Shown here: piece by piece, positions 13,607-21,778 of the stretch
Numbering within the stretch: the first letter of the stretch is position 1
How the letters are laid out: each line of letters begins with the position of its first letter
Origin: Acidovorax radicis N35
GTDB lineage: Bacteria > Pseudomonadota > Gammaproteobacteria > Burkholderiales > Burkholderiaceae_C
Direction: 5' to 3'
Assembly: GCF_000204195.1 (NCBI RefSeq)
Contig: NZ_AFBG01000026.1
Coordinates: 1 to 32,091 of the forward strand
Length of the DNA: 32,091 bases
Notes under the pieces: generated by a model
Databases searched by the model: none
What the model was told of the DNA's origin: nothing
What the model saw: only the letters and a program-made list of their open reading frames with translations
Translations under genes and position numbers: made by a program

Positions 13607-13844
13607 ATTGGGCCTGCACGCCCGTGCCTCGGCCAAGCTGACCAAGCTGGCCGGCAGTTTCCCGTGTGACGTTTTCATGAGCCGTGGCGACCGCCGCATC
13701 AACGCCAAAAGCATCATGGGCGTGATGATGCTGGCTGCTGGCATGGGCACTGAGGTGGAGATCGAAACCAACGGGGATCGCGAGCAAGAGGCCATGGATG
13801 GGCTCCTGGCCCTGATTGCCGACAAATTTGGTGAGGGTGAATGA
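13575..13844 (+). CDS. ptsH: Phosphocarrier protein HPr
   Basis: HPr shuttles phosphate from EI to EIIA. The 89-residue protein has the catalytic His15 in LGLHARASAK and Ser46 in NAKSIMGVMML, the site phosphorylated by HPr kinase in organisms that have it. The start at 13575 is inside the EIIA gene (32-nt overlap), and the ptsI ATG overlaps the HPr stop codon. The order EIIA-HPr-EI is that of the regulatory PTS seen in other betaproteobacteria. Confidence 0.97.
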   Translation: MIKTRTTISNKLGLHARASAKLTKLAGSFPCDVFMSRGDRRINAKSIMGVMMLAAGMGTEVEIETNGDREQEAMDGLLALIADKFGEGE

Positions 13845-15610
13845 CTTTCTCCGTCCACGGTCTCGCAGTCGCTCGCGGCATTGCCATCGGCCGTGCCGTG
13901 CTGGTGGCGTCCAGCCGGGTGGACGTGGCGCATTATTTTGTGAAGCCCGAGCAGGTCGAGGGCGAGATCGAGCGGGTGCGCAATGGCCGCAATGCCGTGG
14001 TCGAAGAGCTGCAGCGCCTGCAGACCGACATGCCGGCCGATGCGCCGCATGAACTCACCGCGCTCCTCGATGTGCACCTGATGCTGCTGCAGGACGAGGC
14101 CCTCACGGGTGGCGTCAAGCACTGGATCACCGAGCGCCTGTACAACGCCGAATGGGCGCTGACCACGCAGCTCGAAGTCATTGCGCGCCAGTTCGACGAG
14201 ATGGAGGACGAGTACCTGCGCGAGCGCAAGGCGGACCTGGAACAGGTGGTCGAACGCATCCTGCGCTACATGAAGGGCGTGGCCGGCCCTGTGGCGCCGC
14301 CGGTCAGCAGCCCGCGCCGCCACAAGCAACTGGGCCTGCAGCAAGACCTGCTGCTCGACGACACCGTGGACGTGCCCTTGGTGCTGGTGGCGCACGACCT
14401 TTCGCCTGCCGACATGCTGCAGTTCAAGCAAAGCGTGTTTGCCGGTTTTGTGACCGATGTGGGTGGCAAGACCAGCCACACCGCCATCGTTGCGCGCAGC
14501 ATGGACATCCCCGCCGTGGTGGGGGCACGTGCCGCGAGCCAGCTGGTGCGGCAGGACGACTGGGTCATCATCGACGGCGATGCGGGCGTGGTCATCGTCG
14601 ATCCGTCGCCCATCATCCTGGCCGAATACGGCTTTCGCCAGCGCCAGGTGGAGCTGGAGCGCGAACGGCTGGCGCGGTTGCGCCACACCCCCGCCATCAC
14701 CATCGACGGCCACAAGATCGAGCTGCTGGCCAACATCGAGCAGCCAGGTGACGCAGCCACCGCCGTGCGCGCCGGGGCCGTGGGCGTGGGGCTGTTCCGC
14801 AGCGAATTCCTGTTCATGGGCAAGACCGGCAACCTGCCGGGGGAAGACGAACAGTACCGCGCCTACTGCGAGGCCATCGACGGCATGCAAGGCCTGCCCG
14901 TCACCATCCGCACCATCGACGTGGGTGCTGACAAGCCGCTGGACCACAAGAGCCACAAGGACAATTACCTGAACCCCGCGCTGGGCCTGCGCGCCATCCG
15001 CTGGAGCCTGGCCGACCCGGCCATGTTCCGCACCCAGCTGCGCGCCGTGCTGCGTGCGGCGGCCCATGGCAAGGTGAACCTGCTGTTTCCCATGCTGGCG
15101 CACACCCACGAGATCCAGCAGACGCTGGCGCAGGTTGATCTGGCCCGGGGCGAGCTGGACGCGCGTGGCGAGCCCTACGGCCCGGTGCAACTGGGCGCCA
15201 TGATCGAGGTGCCCGCCGCCGCGCTCATGGTGCGCACCTTCCTCAAGTATTTCGATTTCCTCTCGATCGGCACCAACGACCTGATCCAGTACACGCTGGC
15301 CATCGACCGTGCCGACGAGGCCGTGGCCCACCTGTACGACCCGCTGCATCCCGCGGTGTTGCGCCTGGTGGGCGATGTGATCGCCGAGGGCGAGCGCCAG
15401 GGCAAGAGCGTGTGTGTGTGTGGTGAGACGGCGGGCGACGTGACCATGACGCGCCTGCTGCTGGGCCTGGGCCTGCGCAGTTTTTCGATGCACCCCGCGC
15501 AGATCCTGGCCGTCAAGCAGGAGGTGCTGCGCGCCGACACCCGCAAGCTCGCGCCTTGGGCGCAGCAGGTGCTGGAAGGCGACGAGCCTGCGGCGCTGCT
15601 GGCGTCTTGA
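13841..15610 (+). CDS. ptsI: PTS enzyme I (phosphoenolpyruvate-protein phosphotransferase)
   Basis: EI takes phosphate from PEP and passes it to HPr. The 589-residue protein has the phosphohistidine domain with GGKTSHTAIVARS (His213), the PEP-binding barrel with VGLFRSEFLFMG and the DKPLDHKSHKDNYLNPALG region, and the C-terminal SIGTNDLIQYTLAIDR and CVCGETAGD segments, where the second Cys matches the E. coli active-site Cys. It overlaps ptsH by four bases and ends the cluster; copy C of the intergenic repeat follows it. Confidence 0.97.
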   Translation: MTFSVHGLAVARGIAIGRAVLVASSRVDVAHYFVKPEQVEGEIERVRNGRNAVVEELQRLQTDMPADAPHELTALLDVHLMLLQDEALTGGVKHWITERLYNAEWALTTQLEVIARQFDEMEDEYLRERKADLEQVVERILRYMKGVAGPVAPPVSSPRRHKQLGLQQDLLLDDTVDVPLVLVAHDLSPADMLQFKQSVFAGFVTDVGGKTSHTAIVARSMDIPAVVGARAASQLVRQDDWVIIDGDAGVVIVDPSPIILAEYGFRQRQVELERERLARLRHTPAITIDGHKIELLANIEQPGDAATAVRAGAVGVGLFRSEFLFMGKTGNLPGEDEQYRAYCEAIDGMQGLPVTIRTIDVGADKPLDHKSHKDNYLNPALGLRAIRWSLADPAMFRTQLRAVLRAAAHGKVNLLFPMLAHTHEIQQTLAQVDLARGELDARGEPYGPVQLGAMIEVPAAALMVRTFLKYFDFLSIGTNDLIQYTLAIDRADEAVAHLYDPLHPAVLRLVGDVIAEGERQGKSVCVCGETAGDVTMTRLLLGLGLRSFSMHPAQILAVKQEVLRADTRKLAPWAQQVLEGDEPAALLAS

Positions 15611-15616
15611 TCACGG

Positions 15617-15675
15617 TTTTGCTACTGAATTGATAGCTTTCTACGCATGTGGATAGAGCGCTAAGCCTCAATTTT
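15617..15675 (+). repeat. Intergenic palindromic repeat, copy C
   Basis: The sequence reads TTTTGCTACTGAATTGATAGC, TTTCTACGC, a loop, GAGCGCTAAGCC and TCAATTTTT. It is the most divergent of the four copies. Its right end supplies the last codons and stop of the convergent methyltransferase gene (15668 onward). Confidence 0.65.
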
Positions 15676-16324
15676 TCGTGACATCGGCGCCCGGGGCAGT
15701 AGCCACCACGGGCCGTTCGAGCGCCAACACACTCCAGTGCACATCGGCGCGGCCCTGCGTGTCCTCGCGGCGGCCGCTGTAGACCTCGGCGAGCCCGTGG
15801 CGCGCCCCTTGTTCTGCCGTGGCCTGCGCGGACACATCAAACATGCGGCGCCCCTCGGGCACTGGCCCGTGGCGCAGCGACATCACCACGCGCCCACCGG
15901 GAGCGACCAGTGCCGCCACGCAGCGCATCGCGGTCTCGCGCTCCTGGGCATCCAGGTGCATCCACACAGCGGTCAGCAGCACCAGGTCAAACGGGCGATG
16001 GCTGCCGCGCAGCACGGCAAGCGCCGGCAGGTGGTCGTCGATCCATTCAACCGGCAGCGCGGCGTGAATCTGCTGGCCGTGCTGCCGCAGCGCGGCGGTA
16101 GGCTCCACAGCCACCACCTGATGGCCGGCGCGGGCCAGCGCTGCCGCATCCCGTCCCGAGCCTGCACCGATGTCCAGCACCCGGCTGGGCCGCTGCGGAA
16201 ACAGGTGGAGCACGTCGCGGTGCACATCGGCGAACGCAATGTTTTCGTACTGCGCGACCAGTGCGGCGGCGTTGGGTCCATACCCCGCAGTGCCGGGAAC
16301 GAGGGGTGTCGTGGTGGTGGTCAT
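15668..16324 (-). CDS. Class I SAM-dependent methyltransferase
   Basis: Predicted to transfer a methyl group from S-adenosylmethionine; the substrate is unknown. The 218-residue protein has motif I as VLDIGAGSGRDAAALA (about residues 49-64), the acidic end of strand 2 in VVAVEPTAALR, and motif IV-like FDLVLLTAVWMHL. This is the Methyltransf_11/25 type of fold. The C-terminal end lies in repeat copy C. It ends convergently with ptsI and is followed upstream by a LysR gene on the same strand, 33 nt away, so the two might be cotranscribed. Confidence 0.9.
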   Translation of the reverse strand: MTTTTTPLVPGTAGYGPNAAALVAQYENIAFADVHRDVLHLFPQRPSRVLDIGAGSGRDAAALARAGHQVVAVEPTAALRQHGQQIHAALPVEWIDDHLPALAVLRGSHRPFDLVLLTAVWMHLDAQERETAMRCVAALVAPGGRVVMSLRHGPVPEGRRMFDVSAQATAEQGARHGLAEVYSGRREDTQGRADVHWSVLALERPVVATAPGADVTKN

Positions 16325-16357
16325 GGCGCGAGGCAGTCTGGTGATGCAGCGCAGGTT

Positions 16358-17317
16358 TTACCGTAGGGCAGCCAGGGCGGACAGCTTTTCCTGTGCTGTG
16401 TCAGCGGCGGGCAACGGGCCCTCTGAGGGCAGCGTGCCGAAACGCTCGGCCAGAAAATCCAGCAGCCTGCGCACCCGCAGCGGCCCGTTTTTCTGCGCCA
16501 GTACCACCGCGTGCAGGGGCGCATCCTCCGTCGTCCACTCGGGCAACAGGGCCACCAGGCGCCCGGCCTGCAGGTCGGGCAACACGTCGAGCCGGCTTTT
16601 GTAGGCAATGCCTTCGCCTTGCACGGCCCATTGCCGCACCATCGATCCACTGGAGGCGCACAGAGGCCCGTCGATCTTCACCTGCACCCCGCGCCCGTTG
16701 CGGCTGAACTGCCACTGCACGTGGCGCCGTCCGCTCAGAAAAAAGGTCAGGCAGCGGTGGTGTGCCAGATCGCCGGGGTGTTCGGGGGCGCCGTGCTGGC
16801 GCACGTAGTCGGGGCTGGCCACCAGCACGCGGCGGTTGGTGCACAGCCGACGGGCGACCAGGCTGGAGTCGGGCAGGTCGCCATAGCGCAGCGCCATGTC
16901 CAGCCCGTCGCGCGGCAATGCCTGCACGGTGTCGCTGGCGTGCAGCACCACCTGCAACTGGGGGTGCTGCCGCAGGAACTCGGGCAGCCAGGCCGCCAGC
17001 CAGACGCTGGCCAGGTCCGTGGGTGCCGACAGGTGCACCACGCCCTGCAGGCCGCAGTAGCGGTCGCACAGCTGCGCTTCGCCCTCGGCCCACACGGCCA
17101 GCAGGCGCTCACAGGTGTCCAGAAACTGTTCACCCTCGGGCGTCAGCCGCAGTGACCGGGTGCTGCGCTCCAGCAGCCGCACGTTCAGCTGGGTTTCAAG
17201 CTTCTTGAGCGTGGCACTCACCGCAGCGGGGGTCAGGTCCAGCTGGCGGGCGGCTTCGCTGAAGGAACCGGCGGCGGCCACGCGGGCAAACAGGCGGGCG
17301 TCTTGCAGGTGCAGCAT
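16358..17317 (-). CDS. LysR-type transcriptional regulator
   Basis: A DNA-binding regulator, probably of the divergent alcohol dehydrogenase gene. The ATG at 17317 gives 319 residues; a TTG at 17326 is possible but less likely. The winged helix-turn-helix is visible at the N-terminus (FARVAAAGSFSEAARQLDL, TPAAVSATLKKLETQL, then RLLERSTRSLRLTPEG), followed by a substrate-binding domain with VVHLSAPTDLASVWLAAWLP. The C-terminal segment resembles the CrgA-like subgroup that often sits divergent to oxidoreductases. A 10-bp inverted repeat in the intergenic region is a good operator candidate. Confidence 0.93.
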   Translation of the reverse strand: MLHLQDARLFARVAAAGSFSEAARQLDLTPAAVSATLKKLETQLNVRLLERSTRSLRLTPEGEQFLDTCERLLAVWAEGEAQLCDRYCGLQGVVHLSAPTDLASVWLAAWLPEFLRQHPQLQVVLHASDTVQALPRDGLDMALRYGDLPDSSLVARRLCTNRRVLVASPDYVRQHGAPEHPGDLAHHRCLTFFLSGRRHVQWQFSRNGRGVQVKIDGPLCASSGSMVRQWAVQGEGIAYKSRLDVLPDLQAGRLVALLPEWTTEDAPLHAVVLAQKNGPLRVRRLLDFLAERFGTLPSEGPLPAADTAQEKLSALAALR

Positions 17318-17345
17318 GGTCTTCAAAAATAATTTGTGATGGATT

Positions 17346-17372
17346 CAATTTTGAATGCCTTTTTCAAAATTG
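17346..17372. promoter_or_regulatory. Candidate LysR operator in divergent lysR-adh intergenic region
   Basis: CAATTTTGAA (17346-17355) and TTCAAAATTG (17363-17372) are perfect inverted copies separated by 7 nt, in an AT-rich patch between the LysR start (17317) and the dehydrogenase start (17427). A shorter palindrome ATTCAA-TT-TTGAAT (17343-17356) overlaps the left arm. The position and symmetry suit a LysR dimer pair. Confidence 0.65.
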
Positions 17373-17426
17373 GCTATCTCTCTACAGTCACTCCATCGTT
17401 TGTTTTTGTTGCCTGGAGAATTGACC

Positions 17427-18467
17427 ATGACCCCTGCCACCATGAAGGCCGTTGGCCTGCACCAGTACCTGCCCATTGACCACCCCGAAGCCCTGGTGGA
17501 CCTGACCCTGCCCGTGCCCACCCCGGGCGCGCACGACCTGCTGGTGCAGGTCGAGGCGATTTCCGTGAACCCGGTGGATGCCAAGGTGCGCGCCCAGAAG
17601 TCGCCGCCCCCCGCCGGCCCCCGCGTGCTGGGCTGGGATGCTGCCGGCACCGTGGTGGCCGTGGGCAGCGCCGTGAACCGCTTTGTGGTGGGTGACGCCG
17701 TGTACTTTGCGGGCGACATCACCCGCGCGGGCAGCAACGCGCAGTTTGTGCTGGTGGACGAGCGCATCACTGGCCCCAAACCCGCCTCGTTGGGTTTTGC
17801 CGAGGCCGCCGCACTGCCTCTCACCGCCATCACAGCCTGGGAGGCCCTGTTCGACCGCCTGGGCTTGTTGCCCACACCTGCCGCGGACAGCCCCCAACGC
17901 GGTCAATCGATCCTGATCATTGGCGCGGGCGGCGGCGTCGGCTCCATCGCCGTGCAACTGGCGGTGGCGGCGGGCCTGACGGTGGTGGGCACCGCATCGC
18001 GCGCCGAGTCGGTGAACTGGGTGCGTGAACTGGGCGCGGCCCATGTGGTGGACCACCACCAACCGCTGCGCCCGCAGCTCGACGCCCTGGGTGTGGGGGA
18101 AGTCAACCATGTGCTCCTGCTGGCCGACACCGACACGCACTTTGCCGCGCTGCCCAGCGTGCTCAAACCCCAGGGGCGCGCCTGCGGCATTGTGGAGAAT
18201 GCCCAACCGCTCGACCTGAACCTGCTCAAAGCCAAGAGCCTGGGGTTTGTGTGGGAGATGATGTTCACCCGCAGCATGTTCCAAACGCCCGACATGGCCG
18301 CGCAGCACGCCCTGTTGGCCGAGGTAGCGCGTCGCATCGATGCAGGCAGCCTGCGCAGCACGCTGCGCGAGGTGGTGGGCACCATCAACGCCACCCACCT
18401 GCGCGATGTGCACCGCCGCATCGAATCGGCGCACACCACGGGCAAACTGGTGCTGGCGGGGTGGTGA
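17427..18467 (+). CDS. Zinc-type alcohol dehydrogenase / quinone oxidoreductase family protein
   Basis: A medium-chain dehydrogenase/reductase that would use NAD(P)H to reduce an enal, quinone or similar compound. The ATG at 17427 follows GGAG with good spacing and gives 346 residues. Domains in order: GroES-like N-terminus (LVQVEAISVNPVDAKVR, about 39-55), GWDAAGTVVAVG (69-80) and the Rossmann nucleotide site GAGGGVGS (166-173). No catalytic-zinc Cys pair is evident, which fits the zinc-free ZADH/QOR branch. The divergent LysR gene probably regulates it. Repeat copy D follows immediately after the stop. Confidence 0.9.
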   Translation: MTPATMKAVGLHQYLPIDHPEALVDLTLPVPTPGAHDLLVQVEAISVNPVDAKVRAQKSPPPAGPRVLGWDAAGTVVAVGSAVNRFVVGDAVYFAGDITRAGSNAQFVLVDERITGPKPASLGFAEAAALPLTAITAWEALFDRLGLLPTPAADSPQRGQSILIIGAGGGVGSIAVQLAVAAGLTVVGTASRAESVNWVRELGAAHVVDHHQPLRPQLDALGVGEVNHVLLLADTDTHFAALPSVLKPQGRACGIVENAQPLDLNLLKAKSLGFVWEMMFTRSMFQTPDMAAQHALLAEVARRIDAGSLRSTLREVVGTINATHLRDVHRRIESAHTTGKLVLAGW

Positions 18468-18540
18468 ATATCAATTGCTATTGAATCAATAGCTTCTGGC
18501 GCTTGGTGGATAAGCGCTAGAGGCCGATTTGGTTGATATC
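18467..18540 (+). repeat. Intergenic palindromic repeat, copy D
   Basis: This is the best copy: ATATCAATTGC, then CAATAGCTTCTGGCGCTT, loop GGTGGAT, AAGCGCTAGAGGCCGATTT and GGTTGATAT. GCGCTT pairs with AAGCGC, and the outer ATATCAA pairs with TTGATAT. It lies between the dehydrogenase stop and the convergent EamA gene. Confidence 0.8.
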
Positions 18541-18548
18541 TCTGCCCG

Positions 18549-19382
18549 TCAGCGTGCCCGCATCCCCATCACCGCCGCGCTGATGATCATCGCCGTGGCC
18601 AGTGCAATGCTCCAGCTGAACGTGCGGCCACTCACCACAATCAGCAGCGCGGTGGATGCCAGCGGCGTGATGTAGCTCAGGATGCCGATGTGCCGCGCGT
18701 CCCCGAGCTTGAGGGCCTTGTCCCACATGAAAAACGACGCCCCCAGCGGCCCCAGGCCCAGCACCGCCAGCAGTGCCCAGTCGCGCGGATGCAGCGCCAC
18801 GGCAGGCTCCAGCGCCACATGGCAGAGCAGCGACAGCACCCCCGACACCAGCCCGAACAGCCCGATGGCCGTGGTCGGGAAGGCGGCCACGCGCTTGGTC
18901 AGCAGCGAGTACGTGGCCCAGATGAATGCTGCTGCGAGCGCGGGCAGATAGCCCCAGGCCAGCGTGCCGCTCAGCTCGCGGCCGCCCACGATCGCAATGC
19001 CGGCACCCCCAAAACCCAGCAGTGCCGCCAGCACATGCGGCAGGCGCAGCGACACGCCGGGCAGCACCACGGGCGAGAGCACCACGATGAACAGTGGCCA
19101 CAGGTAGTTGACGAGGTTGGCCTCTACCGGTGGCGCGTGGCGCAGCGCAATGAAGAGCAGGAAGTGGTACGCGAACAGGCCATACACGCCGAGTGCCAGC
19201 GTGCGCAGCGGAATGCGCCACTGCGACGGATCGCGCAGCACGAACGGCCAGGCCGGCACGCTGCCAATGATGAGCGCGATGCCCGTGAGGAGGAACGGCG
19301 GAATGTGGGTGAGCGACACCCCCAGCGAGGCGAGGGAAGCCCACAGCGCGATGGCGCCCAGGGCGTAGAGATTGGCTTGCAT
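18549..19382 (-). CDS. EamA/DMT family transporter
   Basis: An inner-membrane drug/metabolite transporter-type protein with about ten membrane segments; the substrate is unknown. The ATG at 19382 gives 277 residues; GTG at 19403 would add seven. Two related halves are visible: one starting LYALGAIALWASLASLG and a second starting LPALAAAFIWATYSLLTKRVA, each with the aromatic-rich start of an EamA repeat. PPVEANLVNYLWPLFIVV is a typical DMT segment. It faces the dehydrogenase gene convergently, with repeat copy D between them. Confidence 0.9.
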   Translation of the reverse strand: MQANLYALGAIALWASLASLGVSLTHIPPFLLTGIALIIGSVPAWPFVLRDPSQWRIPLRTLALGVYGLFAYHFLLFIALRHAPPVEANLVNYLWPLFIVVLSPVVLPGVSLRLPHVLAALLGFGGAGIAIVGGRELSGTLAWGYLPALAAAFIWATYSLLTKRVAAFPTTAIGLFGLVSGVLSLLCHVALEPAVALHPRDWALLAVLGLGPLGASFFMWDKALKLGDARHIGILSYITPLASTALLIVVSGRTFSWSIALATAMIISAAVMGMRAR

Positions 19383-19497
19383 AGGCGCCAAGGATAGGTG
19401 CACTGCCCGTTGTGCGGCGACGGTGGCTCGTCGCGGAACGACGGTGCGAGGCGTATGGAGAACGAATCGATACCGAGCCGTCAGGTCGACGCGTCGG

Positions 19498-19986
19498 TCA
19501 GCGGGTTTGCTGCGGCAGGCTGTCGATCTGCGGATCGCAGGCGGGGCTGATGGATGAGGCGGCGCGCGCCACTTTCCACCACACTGCAGCAGAGGTGCTG
19601 AACGCGGTCAGGAGGAATGAAAAGAAGCCTGCCAAGTAGTACAGCTGGTCGCGCCAACCGAAATGACGGTCGATGACCAGAAGCGTCGCCACGCCGAGGC
19701 TGGCTGTAACCACCATCGTTGCAATCGAACGGGGCGACAGTCTTTTGAATCGTTGAAGTACAAAGGCACTGATAAAAATGGCTGCTGTGAGCACAGCCAG
19801 GAGCAGAGGGGAGAGCATGATCAAGACGCCAACGGCACGTACTGGTGCGTTGTCAGGGCTGCCGTCTGCGTGGACGTAAGGAGTTTGCGCGACGGGCAAC
19901 ACCAGGCAGATGGCAGCCACAGTCCAAAACGCCATCGAGGCCATCAGGGACGCCACGAACATACGGAGCGGTGCAACGCGAGTCAT
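19498..19986 (-). CDS. Hypothetical membrane protein
   Basis: A 162-residue protein with about four membrane segments (about residues 8-32, 48-74, 87-105 and 115-140), a polar loop after the first and a short soluble tail with CDPQIDSLPQQTR. I do not recognise the family. The frame is supported by its hydrophobic periodicity and by lack of a better frame on either strand, but there is no strong ribosome-binding sequence. It lies on the same strand as the AraC gene, 41 nt downstream of it. Confidence 0.6.
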   Translation of the reverse strand: MTRVAPLRMFVASLMASMAFWTVAAICLVLPVAQTPYVHADGSPDNAPVRAVGVLIMLSPLLLAVLTAAIFISAFVLQRFKRLSPRSIATMVVTASLGVATLLVIDRHFGWRDQLYYLAGFFSFLLTAFSTSAAVWWKVARAASSISPACDPQIDSLPQQTR

Positions 19987-20027
19987 GATCTTGGCAGATG
20001 TTGAGAGGTGTGGAGCTTGAGGTAGCC

Positions 20028-20747
20028 CTATGCCTGGAGACGCCGCAGCGCCGCCGTCAACGCCGAGGGGGAGCGGTAGCCCGTGCGCCGCGCCACCTCG
20101 CCGACAGCCAGGCCGCTGTCGCGAAGCAACTGGGCATGCTCAAGCCGCAGGCTGCGCAGCCAGGCCATGGCGCTCACACCCCGGTCGTCGCGACAGCGCG
20201 CCGCGAACTGGCTGGGGCTGAGGTGCACGCGCTGTGCCAGGTCGGCCACGGTAAGGGGTGTGTGCCACTGCTGTGCGGCCCACTGCTCCAGCGCGGTCCA
20301 GTCGATAGGGCGGCGGCGGACGTGGCTGCCTGGGGATCCGGTGGTGGCGCGGTCGATGCTGTCAGCCAGCCAGGCTTCGCGCAACAGCGCAGGGCCGTGG
20401 ACCTGGGCCAGGGGAGCGCGGTGCCGTAGGGCGGTAGCCAGGTAGCGCACCAGTGGCAGGGCCGGGGCGGGCAATATGGAATGGCCGGCGCGCTGCGCGG
20501 CGCAGCGCGCCCAGTCAGAGTGGCTGCTGTCCAGCACCAGGCAAAGGCTACCGCCGGAGGATGCGAAGTCGTGCCGGTCACCAGGTGCGATCACGCAACC
20601 CGCGCCAGGGTCCACGCGCCAGCCGCGGCCTTCGACCTCAAGCTCCAGCGCGCCCGAGAGGCCCAGCAGGATCTGGAAATGTGCGTGGCTGTGGCTGCCC
20701 GGCGATGCGCCATAGCGCCGCAGCGAGAGCGATTCCGCCGGGCCCAT
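20028..20747 (-). CDS. AraC family transcriptional regulator
   Basis: A DNA-binding regulator of 239 residues. The N-terminal cupin-like domain is visible as HSHAHFQILLGLSGALELEV with VDPGAGCVIAPGDRHDF. The C-terminal double helix-turn-helix is LTVADLAQRVHLSPSQFAARC (about 165-185) and AVGEVARRTGYRSPSALTAAL (about 214-233). The start at 20747 lies 35 nt after the lipA stop on the same strand, so it may be read from the lip promoter. The open frame extends further upstream over lipA, but those residues are antisense-frame noise. Its target is not evident. Confidence 0.88.
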   Translation of the reverse strand: MGPAESLSLRRYGASPGSHSHAHFQILLGLSGALELEVEGRGWRVDPGAGCVIAPGDRHDFASSGGSLCLVLDSSHSDWARCAAQRAGHSILPAPALPLVRYLATALRHRAPLAQVHGPALLREAWLADSIDRATTGSPGSHVRRRPIDWTALEQWAAQQWHTPLTVADLAQRVHLSPSQFAARCRDDRGVSAMAWLRSLRLEHAQLLRDSGLAVGEVARRTGYRSPSALTAALRRLQA

Positions 20748-20782
20748 GTGCGTGCGCTCTGCAGTTTTGCTCTGCGCGGGAC

Positions 20783-21763
20783 TTACACGCCTGCGGCGTG
20801 TGCCTGCTGATCGGCGTGGTAGCTGCTGCGCACCATGGCGCCCACCGCCGCGTGGCTGAAGCCCATCTTGTAGGCCTCTTCCTCGAACATCTTGAAGGTG
20901 TCGGGGTGCACGTAGCGGCGCACGGGCAGGTGGCTGTTGCTGGGCGACAGGTACTGGCCGATGGTCAGCATGTCGATGTGGTGTTCGCGCATGTCGCGCA
21001 TCACCTGCAGGATCTCTTCGTCCGTCTCGCCCAGTCCGACCATGATGCCGCTCTTGGTGGGCACCTTGGGGTGCAGGGCCTTGAACTTCTTGAGCAGGTT
21101 CAGGCTGAACTGGTAGTCGGAGCCCGGACGCGCTTCCTTGTACAGGCGAGGCGCGGTTTCCAGGTTGTGGTTCATCACGTCGGGCGGCGCGGCCTTCAGG
21201 ATCTCGAGCGCGCGGTCGTCGCGGCCCCGAAAGTCGGGCACCAGGATCTCGATCTGCGTGGTGGGCGACAGTTCGCGGATGTTCTGGATGCATTCCACGA
21301 AGTGGCCGCTGCCGCCATCGCGCAGGTCGTCGCGGTCCACGCTGGTGATCACCACGTACTTGAGCTTGAGTGCGGCAATGGTCTTGGCCAGGTTCAGCGG
21401 CTCGTCCTTGTCGAGCGGGTCGGGGCGGCCATGGCCCACGTCGCAGAACGGGCAGCGGCGCGTGCACTTGTCACCCATGATCATGAAGGTGGCCGTGCCT
21501 TTGCCAAAGCATTCGCCGATGTTGGGACACGACGCTTCTTCGCACACCGTGTGCAGCTTGTGTTCGCGCAGGATTTCCTTGATCTCGTAGAAGCGCGTGG
21601 TGGGGCTGCCCGCCTTCACGCGAATCCATTCGGGCTTCTTGAGCACCTCGCCCTGCTCCACCTTGATCGGAATGCGCGACAGCTTGGCGGCAGCCTTTTG
21701 CTTGGCCAGCGGGTTGTAGGCTTCGGTGGATTGCGCTTCGCGGACGACTTCAGGGGTGCTCAT
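20783..21763 (-). CDS. lipA: Lipoyl synthase
   Basis: A radical SAM enzyme that inserts two sulfurs into protein-bound octanoyl groups to make lipoate. The 326-residue protein has both iron-sulfur motifs: CEEASCPNIGEC for the sulfur-donating auxiliary cluster, and CTRRCPFC for the radical SAM cluster. The C-terminal RSSYHA segment, whose Ser ligates the auxiliary cluster in the family, is also present. The ATG at 21763 follows lipB by 15 nt, so ybeD, lipB and lipA are likely one operon for lipoate synthesis. Confidence 0.98.
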   Translation of the reverse strand: MSTPEVVREAQSTEAYNPLAKQKAAAKLSRIPIKVEQGEVLKKPEWIRVKAGSPTTRFYEIKEILREHKLHTVCEEASCPNIGECFGKGTATFMIMGDKCTRRCPFCDVGHGRPDPLDKDEPLNLAKTIAALKLKYVVITSVDRDDLRDGGSGHFVECIQNIRELSPTTQIEILVPDFRGRDDRALEILKAAPPDVMNHNLETAPRLYKEARPGSDYQFSLNLLKKFKALHPKVPTKSGIMVGLGETDEEILQVMRDMREHHIDMLTIGQYLSPSNSHLPVRRYVHPDTFKMFEEEAYKMGFSHAAVGAMVRSSYHADQQAHAAGV

Positions 21764-21778
21764 GGCTGTAGGCAGAGT

